Of a stretch of DNA of 64,000 nucleotides, positions 48,810 through 57,663 are shown piece after piece. Made by a program: the position numbers and the translations under genes. The stretch is from positions 1-64,000 of the forward strand of contig NZ_JOEA01000014.1 in the NCBI RefSeq assembly GCF_000719115.1. Reading direction: 5' to 3'. This DNA is from Lentzea albidocapillata. Lineage in GTDB: Bacteria; Actinomycetota; Actinomycetes; Mycobacteriales; Pseudonocardiaceae. Within the stretch, counting starts at the first letter, position 1, and every line of letters begins with the position of its first letter. Under the pieces are notes generated by a model. That model had not been told where the DNA came from and did no database searches. It was given only the letters and a program-made list of their open reading frames with translations.

Positions 48810-49823
48810 TTATCGGGGCGGCGGCGCCACGCTGTCCCGCTTCACCAGGGTCGGCGCGACCGTCCGCCGCGGCCGGGTGGTCTCCCCGTCGCTGACCTGC
48901 TCGAGCAGCAGGCCGAGCGTCTCGTGCGCGACCGCGGCGAAGTCCGGGCGCACGGTGGTGAGCGGCGGGATGAAGTAGGCCGCCTCGGGCACGTCGTCGA
49001 AGCCCACGACGCTCACGTCGTGCGGCACCCTCCTGCCGCGCTCGCTCATCGCCCGCAGCACGCCGAGGGCTAGGTGGTCGTTCGAGCAGAACACGGCCGT
49101 CACCTCGGGCATCCTGGCCAGCATCTGCCCTGCCCGGTAGCCCGACGCCGCGCTCCAGTCGGCCGCCACGACCGGGGGCACCTCGGCCGAGGTGGCGTCG
49201 AGTGCCGCGCGCCAGCCCTGCACGCGGCCCGCCGCGTCGAACCAGTCGGCGGGGCCCGACACGTGCCAGACGGTCTCGTGGCCCGCGTCGATCAGGTGCT
49301 TCGTGGCTTCGAACGCGCCGGTCGCCTGGTCGACGGTGACCAGCGGGGTGGAGCGGTCCGGGTCGCCGTCCACGGTCACCAGCGGCACGCCGGCGGGTAC
49401 GTCGGCCAGCGCGTCGGCCGCGGACGAGTTCGGCGCGATCACCACGATGCCGGCCACGCGCTGGTCGCGGTGCCGTTCCACGGCGGCGGCGATGGAGTCG
49501 CGGTCGAGCACCTTCACCCTGCCGACGCTGACCGCGAACCCGGCCTCGCCCGCCGCCTCCTCGAAGGCGGACAGCAACGAGGCCGGGCCGTACAGCGTCG
49601 AGTTCTGCGCGACGACGCCGATGAGCTGCGTCTTGCCGGTGACGAGCGCGCGGGCCGCGCGGTTGGGCCGGTAGTCGAGCTCCTTGATGGCGGCCTTCAC
49701 CCGCAGCCGGGTCTGCTCGCGGACGTTCGGGTGGTTGTTGAGCACACGCGAGACCGTCTGGTGCGACACCCCGGCAAGTCGTGCCACATCGGTCATCGCG
49801 GGGTCACGCGACGTCTTCTCCAC
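48810..49823 (-). CDS. LacI-family regulator of arabinose use (AraR-like)
   Basis: The 337-residue protein starts at GTG 49823, 6 bases after GGAGAC, just before 'AMTDVARLAGVSHQTVSRVLNNHPNV' (helix-turn-helix). Hinge 'IKELDYRPNRAARALVTGKTQLIGVV', sensor domain with 'VFCSNDHLALGVL' and 'DVSVVGFDDVPEAAYFIPPLTTVRPDF'. It lies between araBDA and the arabinanase genes, and the same operator precedes it and araB, so it most likely represses both and responds to arabinose. This is a LacI-type AraR, not the GntR-LacI hybrid of Bacillus. Function is inferred from context. Confidence 0.85.
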   Translation of the reverse strand: MEKTSRDPAMTDVARLAGVSHQTVSRVLNNHPNVREQTRLRVKAAIKELDYRPNRAARALVTGKTQLIGVVAQNSTLYGPASLLSAFEEAAGEAGFAVSVGRVKVLDRDSIAAAVERHRDQRVAGIVVIAPNSSAADALADVPAGVPLVTVDGDPDRSTPLVTVDQATGAFEATKHLIDAGHETVWHVSGPADWFDAAGRVQGWRAALDATSAEVPPVVAADWSAASGYRAGQMLARMPEVTAVFCSNDHLALGVLRAMSERGRRVPHDVSVVGFDDVPEAAYFIPPLTTVRPDFAAVAHETLGLLLEQVSDGETTRPRRTVAPTLVKRDSVAPPPR

Positions 49824-49856
49824 GAGCGGTCTCCGATCTTCGATCTGAGCCGGTGA

Positions 49857-49870
49857 TGTTAGCGATAACA
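49857..49870 (-). promoter_or_regulatory. AraR-type operator before araR
   Basis: TGTTAGCGATAACA, 34 bases upstream of the GTG start, implies autoregulation. It lies in the 81-base gap after the GH43-AbfB gene. Confidence 0.85.
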
Positions 49871-49904
49871 CCAGGCCGGCTTCGATGCAGTGCTCATTGT
49901 CCAC

Positions 49905-51341
49905 TTATTCGAGGCGGAATGTGGCACGTCGGCGCGCGTCGCGGTCGCTTCCTGGTCTGGACAACACGACACGGCCGTTGTCGTGGGCGAGGTACGTGTC
50001 CGCGCCGACCCGCAGCGACACGGCGCCACGGTCCGCAAGTCCCGGTACACGAACGAAACTCGCCGCCCGGCCGTACGCGTCGGTGTCCTCGAACGGGTCG
50101 ATGCGGATCACGTCCCCGTCCACCCGCACGTACCGGTCCGGGAAGTTCACCGACTGCACCGCGACCGTGCCGGCACCGAGGAGTCCCGGTACGAAGCGGA
50201 ACTGGCTGTCGCCGAGGTCCCGGACGTTGCCGTCGACCCGCAGCCGGTACTCGTAGTGCCGCACCACCAGCGAGGGCGCGTCCACAGGCGACAGCCGCAC
50301 GATCGGCCCGCCACGCCCGACCGGAACGCCGAACGACGGTGTGCCGTCCGCGTTCCAGTGGAGCTTCTGAACGCGGGTGTGCCGGTTCGGGTCGAACAGC
50401 GGATCGCCGGTGATGTCGCGGTAGTCGCGGGCGTGGTAGACGAGCACGTCGGTGGAACCGACCGTGGTGAACGAGTTGTGCCCCGGCCCGTACTGCGACG
50501 TCGGCACGTGAGTCGCGAACACCGGGTTCGGCGACTTCGTCCACGACCGCGCGTCCAGGAGGTTCGCGTTCTCATCGGCGGTCAGCAGGCCCATGCAGTA
50601 ACGGGCGTCGGTGGCGCTCGCGGAGAACGTCACGAACACGCGGCCGTTGCGGACCAGCACCGCGGGCCCCTCGTTCACCTTGAAGCCCTGCACCTCCCAG
50701 GGCAGCGTCGGCGTCGCGATGCGCACCGGGGCGGTCTTCAGCGCGAGCGGCGAGGCCATCTCGGCGATGTAGAGGTTGGTGTTGGTGGCGATGCCGGGTT
50801 CGCTCTGCGCCCACAGGAAGTAGCGTTTTCCCCGGTGGGCGAAGGTGGTCGCGTCCAGGGTGAACGTGTCCCACGCCGTCACCATCTGCCCGCGCAGTAC
50901 CCAGCCGCCCTCGCGGGGGTCGGCGTTCGGCGACTCCAGCACGTAGGTGCGAATGCGGAACGGTTCGTCCTTGTCGCCGGCGGCGAAGTAGACGTACCAC
51001 TTGCCGTCGATGCGGTGCAGTTCCGGCGCCCAGATGTAGCCGCCCATCCTGCCCGACGCGGGCCGCCGCCAGATGGTGCGCTCACGGGCGGCGGACAGAC
51101 CGTCCAGAGTGGACGCGCCGCGGATGACGACCCGGTCGTACTCGGGCACGGACCCGGTCAGGTAGTACATGCCGTCGGCCGGCGGGGTGATGAACGGGTC
51201 GGCGCGCTGTTCGACGAGCGGGTTGCCGGTCGGCAGCCCTGCCTCGGGTTCGGCGGCGGTGGCGACGGGCGCGGCGGAGCTGAGCGCCCCGGTCGCGGCG
51301 AGCACGCCGCCCGTGGCCAGCAGAGATCGTCGGGTGATCAC
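49905..51341 (-). CDS. Secreted GH43 alpha-L-arabinofuranosidase with AbfB (CBM42) domain
   Basis: The 478-residue protein starts at GTG 51341, overlapping the GH51 stop (GTGA). 'MITRRSLLATGG' is a twin-arginine-like signal. GH43 acids: Asp in 'QRADPFITPPADG', Asp in 'FTLDATTFAHRGK', Glu in 'KVNEGPAVLVRNGR'. Residues about 335-478 form an AbfB beta-trefoil with 'RLRVDGNVRDLGDSQFRFVPGL' and 'NFPDRYVRVDGD', a fold that binds arabinofuranose branches. It likely trims arabinan or arabinoxylan together with GH51. Confidence 0.88.
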   Translation of the reverse strand: MITRRSLLATGGVLAATGALSSAAPVATAAEPEAGLPTGNPLVEQRADPFITPPADGMYYLTGSVPEYDRVVIRGASTLDGLSAARERTIWRRPASGRMGGYIWAPELHRIDGKWYVYFAAGDKDEPFRIRTYVLESPNADPREGGWVLRGQMVTAWDTFTLDATTFAHRGKRYFLWAQSEPGIATNTNLYIAEMASPLALKTAPVRIATPTLPWEVQGFKVNEGPAVLVRNGRVFVTFSASATDARYCMGLLTADENANLLDARSWTKSPNPVFATHVPTSQYGPGHNSFTTVGSTDVLVYHARDYRDITGDPLFDPNRHTRVQKLHWNADGTPSFGVPVGRGGPIVRLSPVDAPSLVVRHYEYRLRVDGNVRDLGDSQFRFVPGLLGAGTVAVQSVNFPDRYVRVDGDVIRIDPFEDTDAYGRAASFVRVPGLADRGAVSLRVGADTYLAHDNGRVVLSRPGSDRDARRRATFRLE

Positions 51342-53806
51342 GAGCGGCTCCTGATCCGGAGGAACGTGACGGAGTTGGGCGGGAACGTGTGGGTGAAGCT
51401 GCTCGCCACCCTGACCTGCTCGGCACGCGAGCGGATCGGCTGGCTGAACTCGGTGTTCACGTCATCGGGACGGCCCTGCAGCACGGTCGCCCGCGCCGTC
51501 GACGCCACCGGGACGCCGAGGTCGATGCGCGTGCGAGCGGCGTTGTCCTGGGCGTTGACCACCTTGACGATCAGCTCACCGGTGGCGAGGTCGCGCGTGA
51601 CGACCTGGCGGAACGGCTCGGCGAGCTTGTCGTCGGTGAACTCGCCCCACTTCTGGCCGTCGAGGAACAGCGCGACGTGACGTCCGCGGACCTCGACGCG
51701 CACGTCGTACGTGCGGCCGGCGTCGATGCGGGTGCCGTTGGTCATCAACGTGCTCTTGGCCCCGCCGACTGCCTTCTCCACCGCCGACTGGGTGTTGTTC
51801 CAGCCACCGAGGTTCCACCAGTAGTAGTTGCCGGTGTCCTGCACGCCGAACGCGACGAGGAAGCCCTCGCGCCCCGACTGCTTCGTGGCCTTGAGGTTCA
51901 GCGTGTAGTCACGCCACGTCTTGTCCCCCGCCGTGACGAGCGTGTCCTCGGCGGCCGCGTCGGACTGGACGTAGGCGCCGTTCACGACGTTCCACGCGCC
52001 GCGGCCGGACTTCGTCCACCGAGCGTCGGTGCCGGAGAAGTCGTCGCTGAACAACGCCTGACCGGACGCGCTGGTCACGCTCACATCGTCGTAGCTGGCC
52101 GCGGTCGCCCAGGTGGAGAGCCCGATCGCGCCGGTGATGGGCGCCTGGGTGGACGGCGTGGCGGACGCGGTGCTCGGCACGACGTGGTCACCCACGTTGG
52201 TCATGAAGAGCTTCTGCATCTCGTAGCTCGCCGAGCCCCACGACGCGTGGTTGTTGAACCAGATCATGTCCGGGCGCCACTGGACGTAGTCCTCGTTGGC
52301 CAGCAGCGGAGCGTACGAGGCGAGCTTCACGACGTCGGCGTTGCGTTCGAGACCGGTCATGAACGCCGCTTCGCTCAGCGCGTTGAAGTACCTGTTGTCC
52401 TGCGAGGCGTACTCGCCGAGGAACACCTTGGGGCCGTTGCGGTCGTAGGAGTCGTAGCGGTTGTTGTTCTCCAGGAACCAGCTCGGGCTGTTGTAGTAGT
52501 GCTCGTCGATCATCTTCACGCCGGCCTGCTTGTTCAGCTGCCACAGGCGGTCGAACGTGCCGCCCGTGTCGTCGGGGCCGGAGTTGCTGACGACGGTGAT
52601 GTCCGGGTACTTCGCGTTGATGGCGTCGCGGAACTGGGTGAAGCGGGCCATGAACTCGTCGGGCAGGTTCTCCTCGTTGCCGACCCCGAGGTGGGTCAGC
52701 CTGAACGGCTTGGGATGGCCCATCTCGGCGCGCTTGCGGCCCCAGGTGGAGTCGGCGGGACCGTTGGCGAACTCGATCAGGTCGAGCGTGTCCTGGATGT
52801 GCCTGGCCAGCAACGCCGGGTCGTCCGTGGCGCGGTTCTGGCCGCAGCCGGTGACCAGCGCGGGGACGACGGGCAGCGGCATGGCGCCGATGTCCTCGGA
52901 GAACTGGAAGTACTCGTAGTAGCCGAGCCCGTAGGACTGGTTGTAGCCCCAGAAGTTCCAGTTCGTGGCGCGCTGCTCGACCGGGCCGATGGTGTCCTTC
53001 CACTGGTACGAGCGGCGGCGCTCGAAGTTCGGCGCGTCGTAGCCGTAGTGGCTGCCGGTGTTGACCAGGCAGCCGCCGGGGAACCGGACGAAGCCGGGCT
53101 TGAGCGCGGCGATCTTCTCGGCCAGGTCGCGGCGCAGGCCGTGGCCCTTGAAGGTGTCCTGCGGCATCAGCGAGACCATGTCGAGGCGCAGGGTCCCGGT
53201 GCCGCCGCCGGTGACCAGCAGCCTGCCCGTGGTGGTGGACTTCTGCGCGCGGATCGTTCCGGTGTAGCGGGTCCAGCCGTCGCCGTTGACCTGCACCTTC
53301 ACCGGGTCGCCCAAGGCGGCTCCGGCGGGATCGGTGATCGTGGCGGTGAGCTGCGCGGCCTGATCGGCTCGCGCCCAGACGGAGAAGTCGTAGCGCTGGC
53401 CGCTCTGGACCGCGATGCCGCTGTTGTAGCCGGAGTTGATGACCCCGGCCGGCAGGCCCAGCTTCAGATAACGGCGGTTGCGTTCGTTCATCCGGCCGGT
53501 GTCATCGGCGAGGTCTACGGTGCCGCTGTGCGGTGCCCAGGAGGTCAGGCCGTGGTAGCTCGCGTTGTCCGCCGGGTCGTACTCGAACGAGCGGTTCTGC
53601 ACGAGTTCGGCGTACAGGCCGCCGTCGGCGGCACGGTTGATGTCCTCGAAGAAGACGCCGTACATCGAGTCGTCGATCGACGGACCCTTCTTCGTGGCGT
53701 CGATCTTGAGCGTGTAGTCGGTGTCGGCAGCCGCGCCCGATCCGGGAACGGCGACCAGCAGGCTGGCCGCGAGTGCGGCGCTCAACAGGACGTGCTTGCG
53801 GGACAC
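51338..53806 (-). CDS. Secreted GH51 alpha-L-arabinofuranosidase (long form)
   Basis: The 822-residue protein starts at GTG 53806 after GGGGAGGAA; the upstream ATG-like frame is rejected because it lacks a ribosome site. Signal peptide 1-27. The GH51 barrel shows 'DDSMYGVFFEDINRAADGG', 'GFVRFPGGCLVNTGSHYGY', acid/base Glu in 'HLGVGNEENLPDEF' and nucleophile Glu in 'KVFLGEYASQD'. A carbohydrate-binding sandwich is inserted near the N-terminus (about 110-215) and a laminin-G-like one near 600-740, as in extracellular long forms. It is coupled to GH43-AbfB and divergent from the arabinose importer. Confidence 0.92.
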   Translation of the reverse strand: MSRKHVLLSAALAASLLVAVPGSGAAADTDYTLKIDATKKGPSIDDSMYGVFFEDINRAADGGLYAELVQNRSFEYDPADNASYHGLTSWAPHSGTVDLADDTGRMNERNRRYLKLGLPAGVINSGYNSGIAVQSGQRYDFSVWARADQAAQLTATITDPAGAALGDPVKVQVNGDGWTRYTGTIRAQKSTTTGRLLVTGGGTGTLRLDMVSLMPQDTFKGHGLRRDLAEKIAALKPGFVRFPGGCLVNTGSHYGYDAPNFERRRSYQWKDTIGPVEQRATNWNFWGYNQSYGLGYYEYFQFSEDIGAMPLPVVPALVTGCGQNRATDDPALLARHIQDTLDLIEFANGPADSTWGRKRAEMGHPKPFRLTHLGVGNEENLPDEFMARFTQFRDAINAKYPDITVVSNSGPDDTGGTFDRLWQLNKQAGVKMIDEHYYNSPSWFLENNNRYDSYDRNGPKVFLGEYASQDNRYFNALSEAAFMTGLERNADVVKLASYAPLLANEDYVQWRPDMIWFNNHASWGSASYEMQKLFMTNVGDHVVPSTASATPSTQAPITGAIGLSTWATAASYDDVSVTSASGQALFSDDFSGTDARWTKSGRGAWNVVNGAYVQSDAAAEDTLVTAGDKTWRDYTLNLKATKQSGREGFLVAFGVQDTGNYYWWNLGGWNNTQSAVEKAVGGAKSTLMTNGTRIDAGRTYDVRVEVRGRHVALFLDGQKWGEFTDDKLAEPFRQVVTRDLATGELIVKVVNAQDNAARTRIDLGVPVASTARATVLQGRPDDVNTEFSQPIRSRAEQVRVASSFTHTFPPNSVTFLRIRSRS

Positions 53807-53971
53807 GGGGTTCCTCCCCAAGGCTCGGAAGTGAGCGTTAACATAGGGCTGCGAACTCGTTACGAGCAAGGCCTTGACGACAACAGTTGTGAGCGTTCAC
53901 TCTTGTCCACCTGACAACCGCGGACACGCGGTCGAGCTCCGCGACACCGTCGTCACCCCGGAGGAATCCCA
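53807..53971. promoter_or_regulatory. Divergent GH51 / arabinose importer promoter with two LacI-type operators
   Basis: AGTGAGCGTTAACA at 53830-53843 lies 24 bases before GH51; TGTGAGCGTTCACT at 53888-53901 lies 71 bases before the importer start. Both have the TGAGCGTTNAC form, a class slightly different from the araB/araR site. Confidence 0.7.
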
Positions 53972-54937
53972 GTGCTGAAGAAGATCACGACAGTCGCCAG
54001 CGTGGTCCTGCTGAGCGCGCTCACCGCGTGCGGCTCGGGAGGCGGTGCGGAGACCGGTTCGACCGGTGGCACCATCACGATGGGCTTCGCCCAGGTGGGC
54101 GCCGAAAGCGGCTGGCGCACCGCCAACACCAAGTCGATCCAGGACGAGGCCAAGACGGCCGGGATCGACCTGAAGTTCTCCGACGCGCAGCAGAAGCAGG
54201 AGAACCAGATCAAGGCGATCCGCTCCTACATCCAGCAGAAGGTGTCGGTGATCGCGTTCAGCCCGGTCGTGGAGACCGGGTGGGACACCGTGCTGCTGGA
54301 AGCCAAGCGCGCCAACATCCCGGTGATCCTCACCGACCGCTCGATCGACTCCGACGACACGTCGCTGTACAAGACGTTCCTCGGTTCGGACTTCGTCGAG
54401 GAGGGTCGCAAGGCCGGCGACTGGCTGGTGGCCAACGCCTCCGGCCCGACGAACGTCGTGGAGCTGCAGGGCACCACGGGCGCGGCGCCGGCGATCGACC
54501 GCAAGAAGGGCTTCGAGGAGAAGATCGCCTCCAAGCCGGACATCAAGGTCGTGGCGTCGCAGACCGGTGACTTCACGCGGTCCGGCGGCAAGCAGGTCAT
54601 GGAGGCCTTCCTCAAGTCCCAGCCGAAGATCGACGTGGTGTACGCGCACAACGACGACATGGGCCTGGGCGCGATCGAGGCGATCAAGGCCGCGGGCAAG
54701 GTGCCCGGCAAGGACATCAAGATCATCACCGTGGACGCGGTGAAGGACGGCATGCAGGCGCTGGCCAACGGCGAGATCAACTTCATCGTCGAGTGCAACC
54801 CCTTGCTGGGCAAGCAGTTGATGGAGCTCGCGAAGAAGGTCGTGGCCGGCGAGCAGGTGCCGGAGCGAGTCGTGACCGAGGAAGGCACGTTCACGCAGGA
54901 GCAGGCGAAGACCGTGCTCCCGCAACGCCAGTACTGA
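53972..54937 (+). CDS. ytfQ: ABC importer pentose/galactofuranose-binding lipoprotein (YtfQ-like)
   Basis: The 321-residue protein starts at GTG 53972 after CGGAGGAA. Lipobox 'LLSALTACGSG'. 'ITMGFAQVGAESGWRTANT', 'QENQIKAIRSYIQQKVSVIAFSP' and 'VVYAHNDDMGLGAIEAIKAAG' match the Peripla_BP_4 group, and the start is close to E. coli YtfQ, the furanose-binding protein. In an ara locus it probably binds L-arabinose in furanose form or short arabino-oligosaccharides. Two stem-loops separate it from the ATPase gene, usual for boosting binding-protein mRNA. Confidence 0.88.
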   Translation: MLKKITTVASVVLLSALTACGSGGGAETGSTGGTITMGFAQVGAESGWRTANTKSIQDEAKTAGIDLKFSDAQQKQENQIKAIRSYIQQKVSVIAFSPVVETGWDTVLLEAKRANIPVILTDRSIDSDDTSLYKTFLGSDFVEEGRKAGDWLVANASGPTNVVELQGTTGAAPAIDRKKGFEEKIASKPDIKVVASQTGDFTRSGGKQVMEAFLKSQPKIDVVYAHNDDMGLGAIEAIKAAGKVPGKDIKIITVDAVKDGMQALANGEINFIVECNPLLGKQLMELAKKVVAGEQVPERVVTEEGTFTQEQAKTVLPQRQY

Positions 54938-54950
54938 GTTCTCGGCAGTT

Positions 54951-55008
54951 AGGCCCTGTCCTGCAAGTCTGTTCGACTATCGCGAACGAGACTTACAGGA
55001 CAGGGCCT
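54951..55008 (+). other. Large stem-loop (58 bases) between ytfQ and ytfR
   Basis: Outer arms AGGCCCTGTCCTG (54951-54963) and complement (54996-55008) are perfect; inner arms AAGTCTGTTCG (54965-54975) and CGAAC/AGACTT (54983-54994) extend it with one mismatch and one bulge. It could be an intra-operon attenuator or a relic of a small mobile element. Confidence 0.75.
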
Positions 55009-55021
55009 TGACCCCCAAGAC

Positions 55022-55067
55022 CCGCGGGGCCCGTCATTCGCGCGCATCCGCGTGACGGGTCCCGCGG
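55022..55067 (+). other. Second stem-loop before ytfR
   Basis: 15-base arms at 55022-55036 and 55053-55067 with one G-U pair, ending 25 bases before the ATPase start. With the preceding hairpin it would limit transcription or protect the ytfQ message. Confidence 0.65.
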
Positions 55068-55091
55068 CCCCATCGACGAAGGCCAGAGCCC

Positions 55092-56624
55092 ATGACCGAG
55101 TCACCGCCACCTGTCGTCGAGATGCGGGGCATCAGCCTCGCGTTTCCCGGCGTGAAGGCGTTGCAGGACGTCGACTTCCGGCTGTTCCCCGGTGAGGTGC
55201 ACGCCCTCATGGGCGAGAACGGCGCCGGGAAGTCCACCCTCATCAAGACCCTGACCGGCGTGCACCGGCCCGACGCCGGCCAGGTCGTGCTGGCGGGCGA
55301 GGACGTGGCGTTCTCCTCCCCCGGCGAGGCCCAGCACGCCGGGATCAGCACGGTGTACCAGGAGGTCAACCTCTGCGCGAACCTCACGGTCGCGGAGAAC
55401 ATCCTGCTGGGCCGGGAACCTCGCCGCCTCGGCGGCATCGACTTCCCGGCGATGCGGCGCCGTGCCGCGGAGGTGCTGGCGCGCATCGGCGTGCACATCG
55501 ACCCGGCGTCGAGCCTCAGCGAGCACCCGATCGCGGTGCAGCAGCTGGTCGCCATCGCCCGTGCGATCGCGGTCGACTGCAGCGTGCTCGTGCTCGACGA
55601 GCCGACGTCCAGTCTGGACGCCGGCGAGGTCGCGGAGCTGTTCCGGATCATGCGGGTCCTGCGCGACGAGGGCGTGGCGATCCTGTTCGTATCCCACTTC
55701 CTCGACCAGGTCTACGAGATCTCCGACCGGATGACGGTGCTGCGCAACGGAACGCTCGTCGGCGAGCACCTCACCGCCGACGTGGACCGGCGCACGCTCA
55801 TCGCGCAGATGATCGGCCGCGACCTCGGCACGCTGGAGGCGATCGAGGACGCCGCGGAGAAGCGCAGGCCCGGCGGTCCGGCGCTGGTGCGGGCCGAAGG
55901 ACTCGGCAAGCGCGGCGCGATCGAACCGTTCGACCTCGACATCCGGGCGGGTGAGGTCGTCGGCCTCGCCGGTCTGCTCGGGTCGGGCCGCACGGAGCTC
56001 GCCCGGCTGCTGTTCGGCGCCGACCGCGCGGACTCGGGCAGGCTGCTCGTGGACGGCGCGCCGCTGCGACTGCGCGGGCCGCGTTCGGCGATCGCGGCGG
56101 GCATCGCGTTCAGCTCGGAGGACCGCAAGGGCGAGGGCCTCGTCGCGGACCTGTCGATCCGCGACAACCTGGTGCTCGCGATGCAGGCGGCCCGCGGCTG
56201 GACCCGTCCGCTGCCGCGCAGGACCAAGGACCACCTGGTCGAGAAGTACTTGAAGGCACTGGACATCCGGCCCGCCAACCCGGACGCCCTGGTGCGCACC
56301 CTGTCCGGCGGCAACCAGCAGAAGGTGTTGCTCGCGCGCTGGCTCGTCACCGAGCCGCGACTGCTGATCCTGGACGAGCCGACCAGGGGCATCGACATCG
56401 GCGCGAAGGCCCAGATCCAGCAGCTCGTCACCACGCTCGCCGCGGAGGGCACCGCGATCCTGTTCATCTCCGCGGAGCTGGAGGAGGTCGTGCGCATCGC
56501 CGACCGGATCGTCGTGCTGCGCGACCGTCGCAAGATCGCCGAGCTGGACGGTTCGGTGACCGGCGTGGACGAGGTCGTCGAGCTGATCGCGGGCGGGGCC
56601 GCACCGGAGAAGGTGGTGTCGTGA
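55092..56624 (+). CDS. ytfR: ABC sugar importer ATPase with two nucleotide-binding domains (YtfR-like)
   Basis: The 510-residue protein starts at ATG 55092. The first domain has Walker A 'GENGAGKST', signature 'LSEHPIAVQQLVAIARAI' (degenerate start) and Walker B 'VLVLDEPTSSLD'; the second has 'GLLGSGRTELARLLFG' (degenerate Walker A), 'LSGGNQQKVLLARWL' and 'LLILDEPTRGIDIGAK'. This asymmetric RbsA/AraG-type ATPase energises CUT2 importers. Its last codons are echoed in the following 60 bases (see micro-ORF). Confidence 0.92.
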   Translation: MTESPPPVVEMRGISLAFPGVKALQDVDFRLFPGEVHALMGENGAGKSTLIKTLTGVHRPDAGQVVLAGEDVAFSSPGEAQHAGISTVYQEVNLCANLTVAENILLGREPRRLGGIDFPAMRRRAAEVLARIGVHIDPASSLSEHPIAVQQLVAIARAIAVDCSVLVLDEPTSSLDAGEVAELFRIMRVLRDEGVAILFVSHFLDQVYEISDRMTVLRNGTLVGEHLTADVDRRTLIAQMIGRDLGTLEAIEDAAEKRRPGGPALVRAEGLGKRGAIEPFDLDIRAGEVVGLAGLLGSGRTELARLLFGADRADSGRLLVDGAPLRLRGPRSAIAAGIAFSSEDRKGEGLVADLSIRDNLVLAMQAARGWTRPLPRRTKDHLVEKYLKALDIRPANPDALVRTLSGGNQQKVLLARWLVTEPRLLILDEPTRGIDIGAKAQIQQLVTTLAAEGTAILFISAELEEVVRIADRIVVLRDRRKIAELDGSVTGVDEVVELIAGGAAPEKVVS

Positions 56625-56683
56625 ACCGCCCGGACGAACTCATCGCCCACGGCCAGACCGCACCGGAAAAGGTGACCCCATGA
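56621..56683 (+). CDS. 20-codon micro-ORF, a diverged copy of the ytfR 3' end
   Basis: GTG at 56621 overlaps the ATPase stop (GTGA) and its TGA overlaps the permease start (ATGA). The peptide 'NRPDELIAHGQTAPEKVTP' resembles the ATPase tail 'VVELIAGGAAPEKVVS', and the DNA is likewise similar. It is most likely a tandem duplication of about 55 bases that now serves as a translation-coupling bridge. Whether the peptide has a role is unknown. Confidence 0.5.
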   Translation: MNRPDELIAHGQTAPEKVTP

Positions 56684-57663
56684 AGAACCGGTTGCTGTGG
56701 CCGCTGCTGGCGCTGGTCGCGCTGTTGCTGCTCAACCTCGCCGTAACGCCGTCCTTCTTCGCGTTGCGCATGCAGGACGGCCACCTCTACGGCGGCCTGG
56801 TCGACGTGCTGAAGAACGGCGCGCCGACCCTGCTGATCGCCCTCGGCATGACGCTGGTGATCGCCACCCGTGGCATCGACCTCTCCGTCGGCGCGGTGGC
56901 CGCGATCGCCGGGGCCGTGACGTGTGTCCACATCGGAACGTCGGGCAGCGCCGCCACCGCGTTCGCCGGCATGGCGCTCGCACTGGTGCTCTGCGCGGTG
57001 CTGGGCCTGTGGAACGGGTTCCTGGTGGCGGGGCTCGGCATCCAGCCGATCATCGCGACCCTGGTGCTGATGACCGCGGGCCGTGGCGTCGCGATGCTCG
57101 TGACCGAGGGGCAGATCGTCACGGTCAACAACACCGCCTACCGCCAGGTCGGCGCCGGGTTCGTGGTGCTGCCGGTCTCGATCCTGATCGCCCTGCTGGT
57201 GCTGGGGCTGGTGGCGTTCGTGACCCGGCGGACCGCGCTCGGCATGCTGATCGAGGCGGTCGGCGTCAACCCCGAGGCGTCGCGGCTGGCCGGGGTGCGG
57301 TCCCGCACGATCATCTGGACCGTCTACGTGTTCGCCGCGGTGTGCGCGGGCATCGCCGGGCTGATGATCAGTTCCAACGTCAGCGCGGCCGACGCCAACA
57401 ACGCCGGGTTGTGGATCGAGATGGACGCGATCCTCGCCGTCGTCATCGGCGGCACGTCGCTCGCCGGCGGGCGCTACTCGCTCACCGGCACGCTGATCGG
57501 CGCGCTGATCATCCAGACCCTCACCACCACCGTCTACACGATCGGCGTCGCCCCGGAGGTGACGCTGGTCTTCAAGGCCATCGTCGTCATCGCCGTGTGC
57601 CTGGTCCAGGCACCGAAGGCCCGTGCCGCACTGAGCTTCCGGAAGGTGGCCGTCCCATCATGA
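56680..57663 (+). CDS. ytfT: ABC sugar importer permease (YtfT-like)
   Basis: The 327-residue protein starts at ATG 56680. About eight to ten membrane segments; 'ALGMTLVIATRGIDLSVGAVAAIAGA' is the hallmark of CUT2 (BPD_transp_2) permeases and 'ILAVVIGGTSLAGGRYSLTGTLIGALI' the conserved C-terminal block. It pairs with the next permease; a heterodimer is typical of YtfT-YjfF systems. Confidence 0.9.
   Translation: MKNRLLWPLLALVALLLLNLAVTPSFFALRMQDGHLYGGLVDVLKNGAPTLLIALGMTLVIATRGIDLSVGAVAAIAGAVTCVHIGTSGSAATAFAGMALALVLCAVLGLWNGFLVAGLGIQPIIATLVLMTAGRGVAMLVTEGQIVTVNNTAYRQVGAGFVVLPVSILIALLVLGLVAFVTRRTALGMLIEAVGVNPEASRLAGVRSRTIIWTVYVFAAVCAGIAGLMISSNVSAADANNAGLWIEMDAILAVVIGGTSLAGGRYSLTGTLIGALIIQTLTTTVYTIGVAPEVTLVFKAIVVIAVCLVQAPKARAALSFRKVAVPS

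Noticed and set aside
51389..53914. 841-codon plus-strand open frame opposite GH51
   Set aside because: Antisense shadow with biased composition; the minus-strand GH51 has all catalytic motifs.
54951..55008. Palindrome read as a complete insertion sequence end pair
   Set aside because: Only 58 bases, no transposase and no clear target duplication; left as a stem-loop with mobile origin as a hypothesis.
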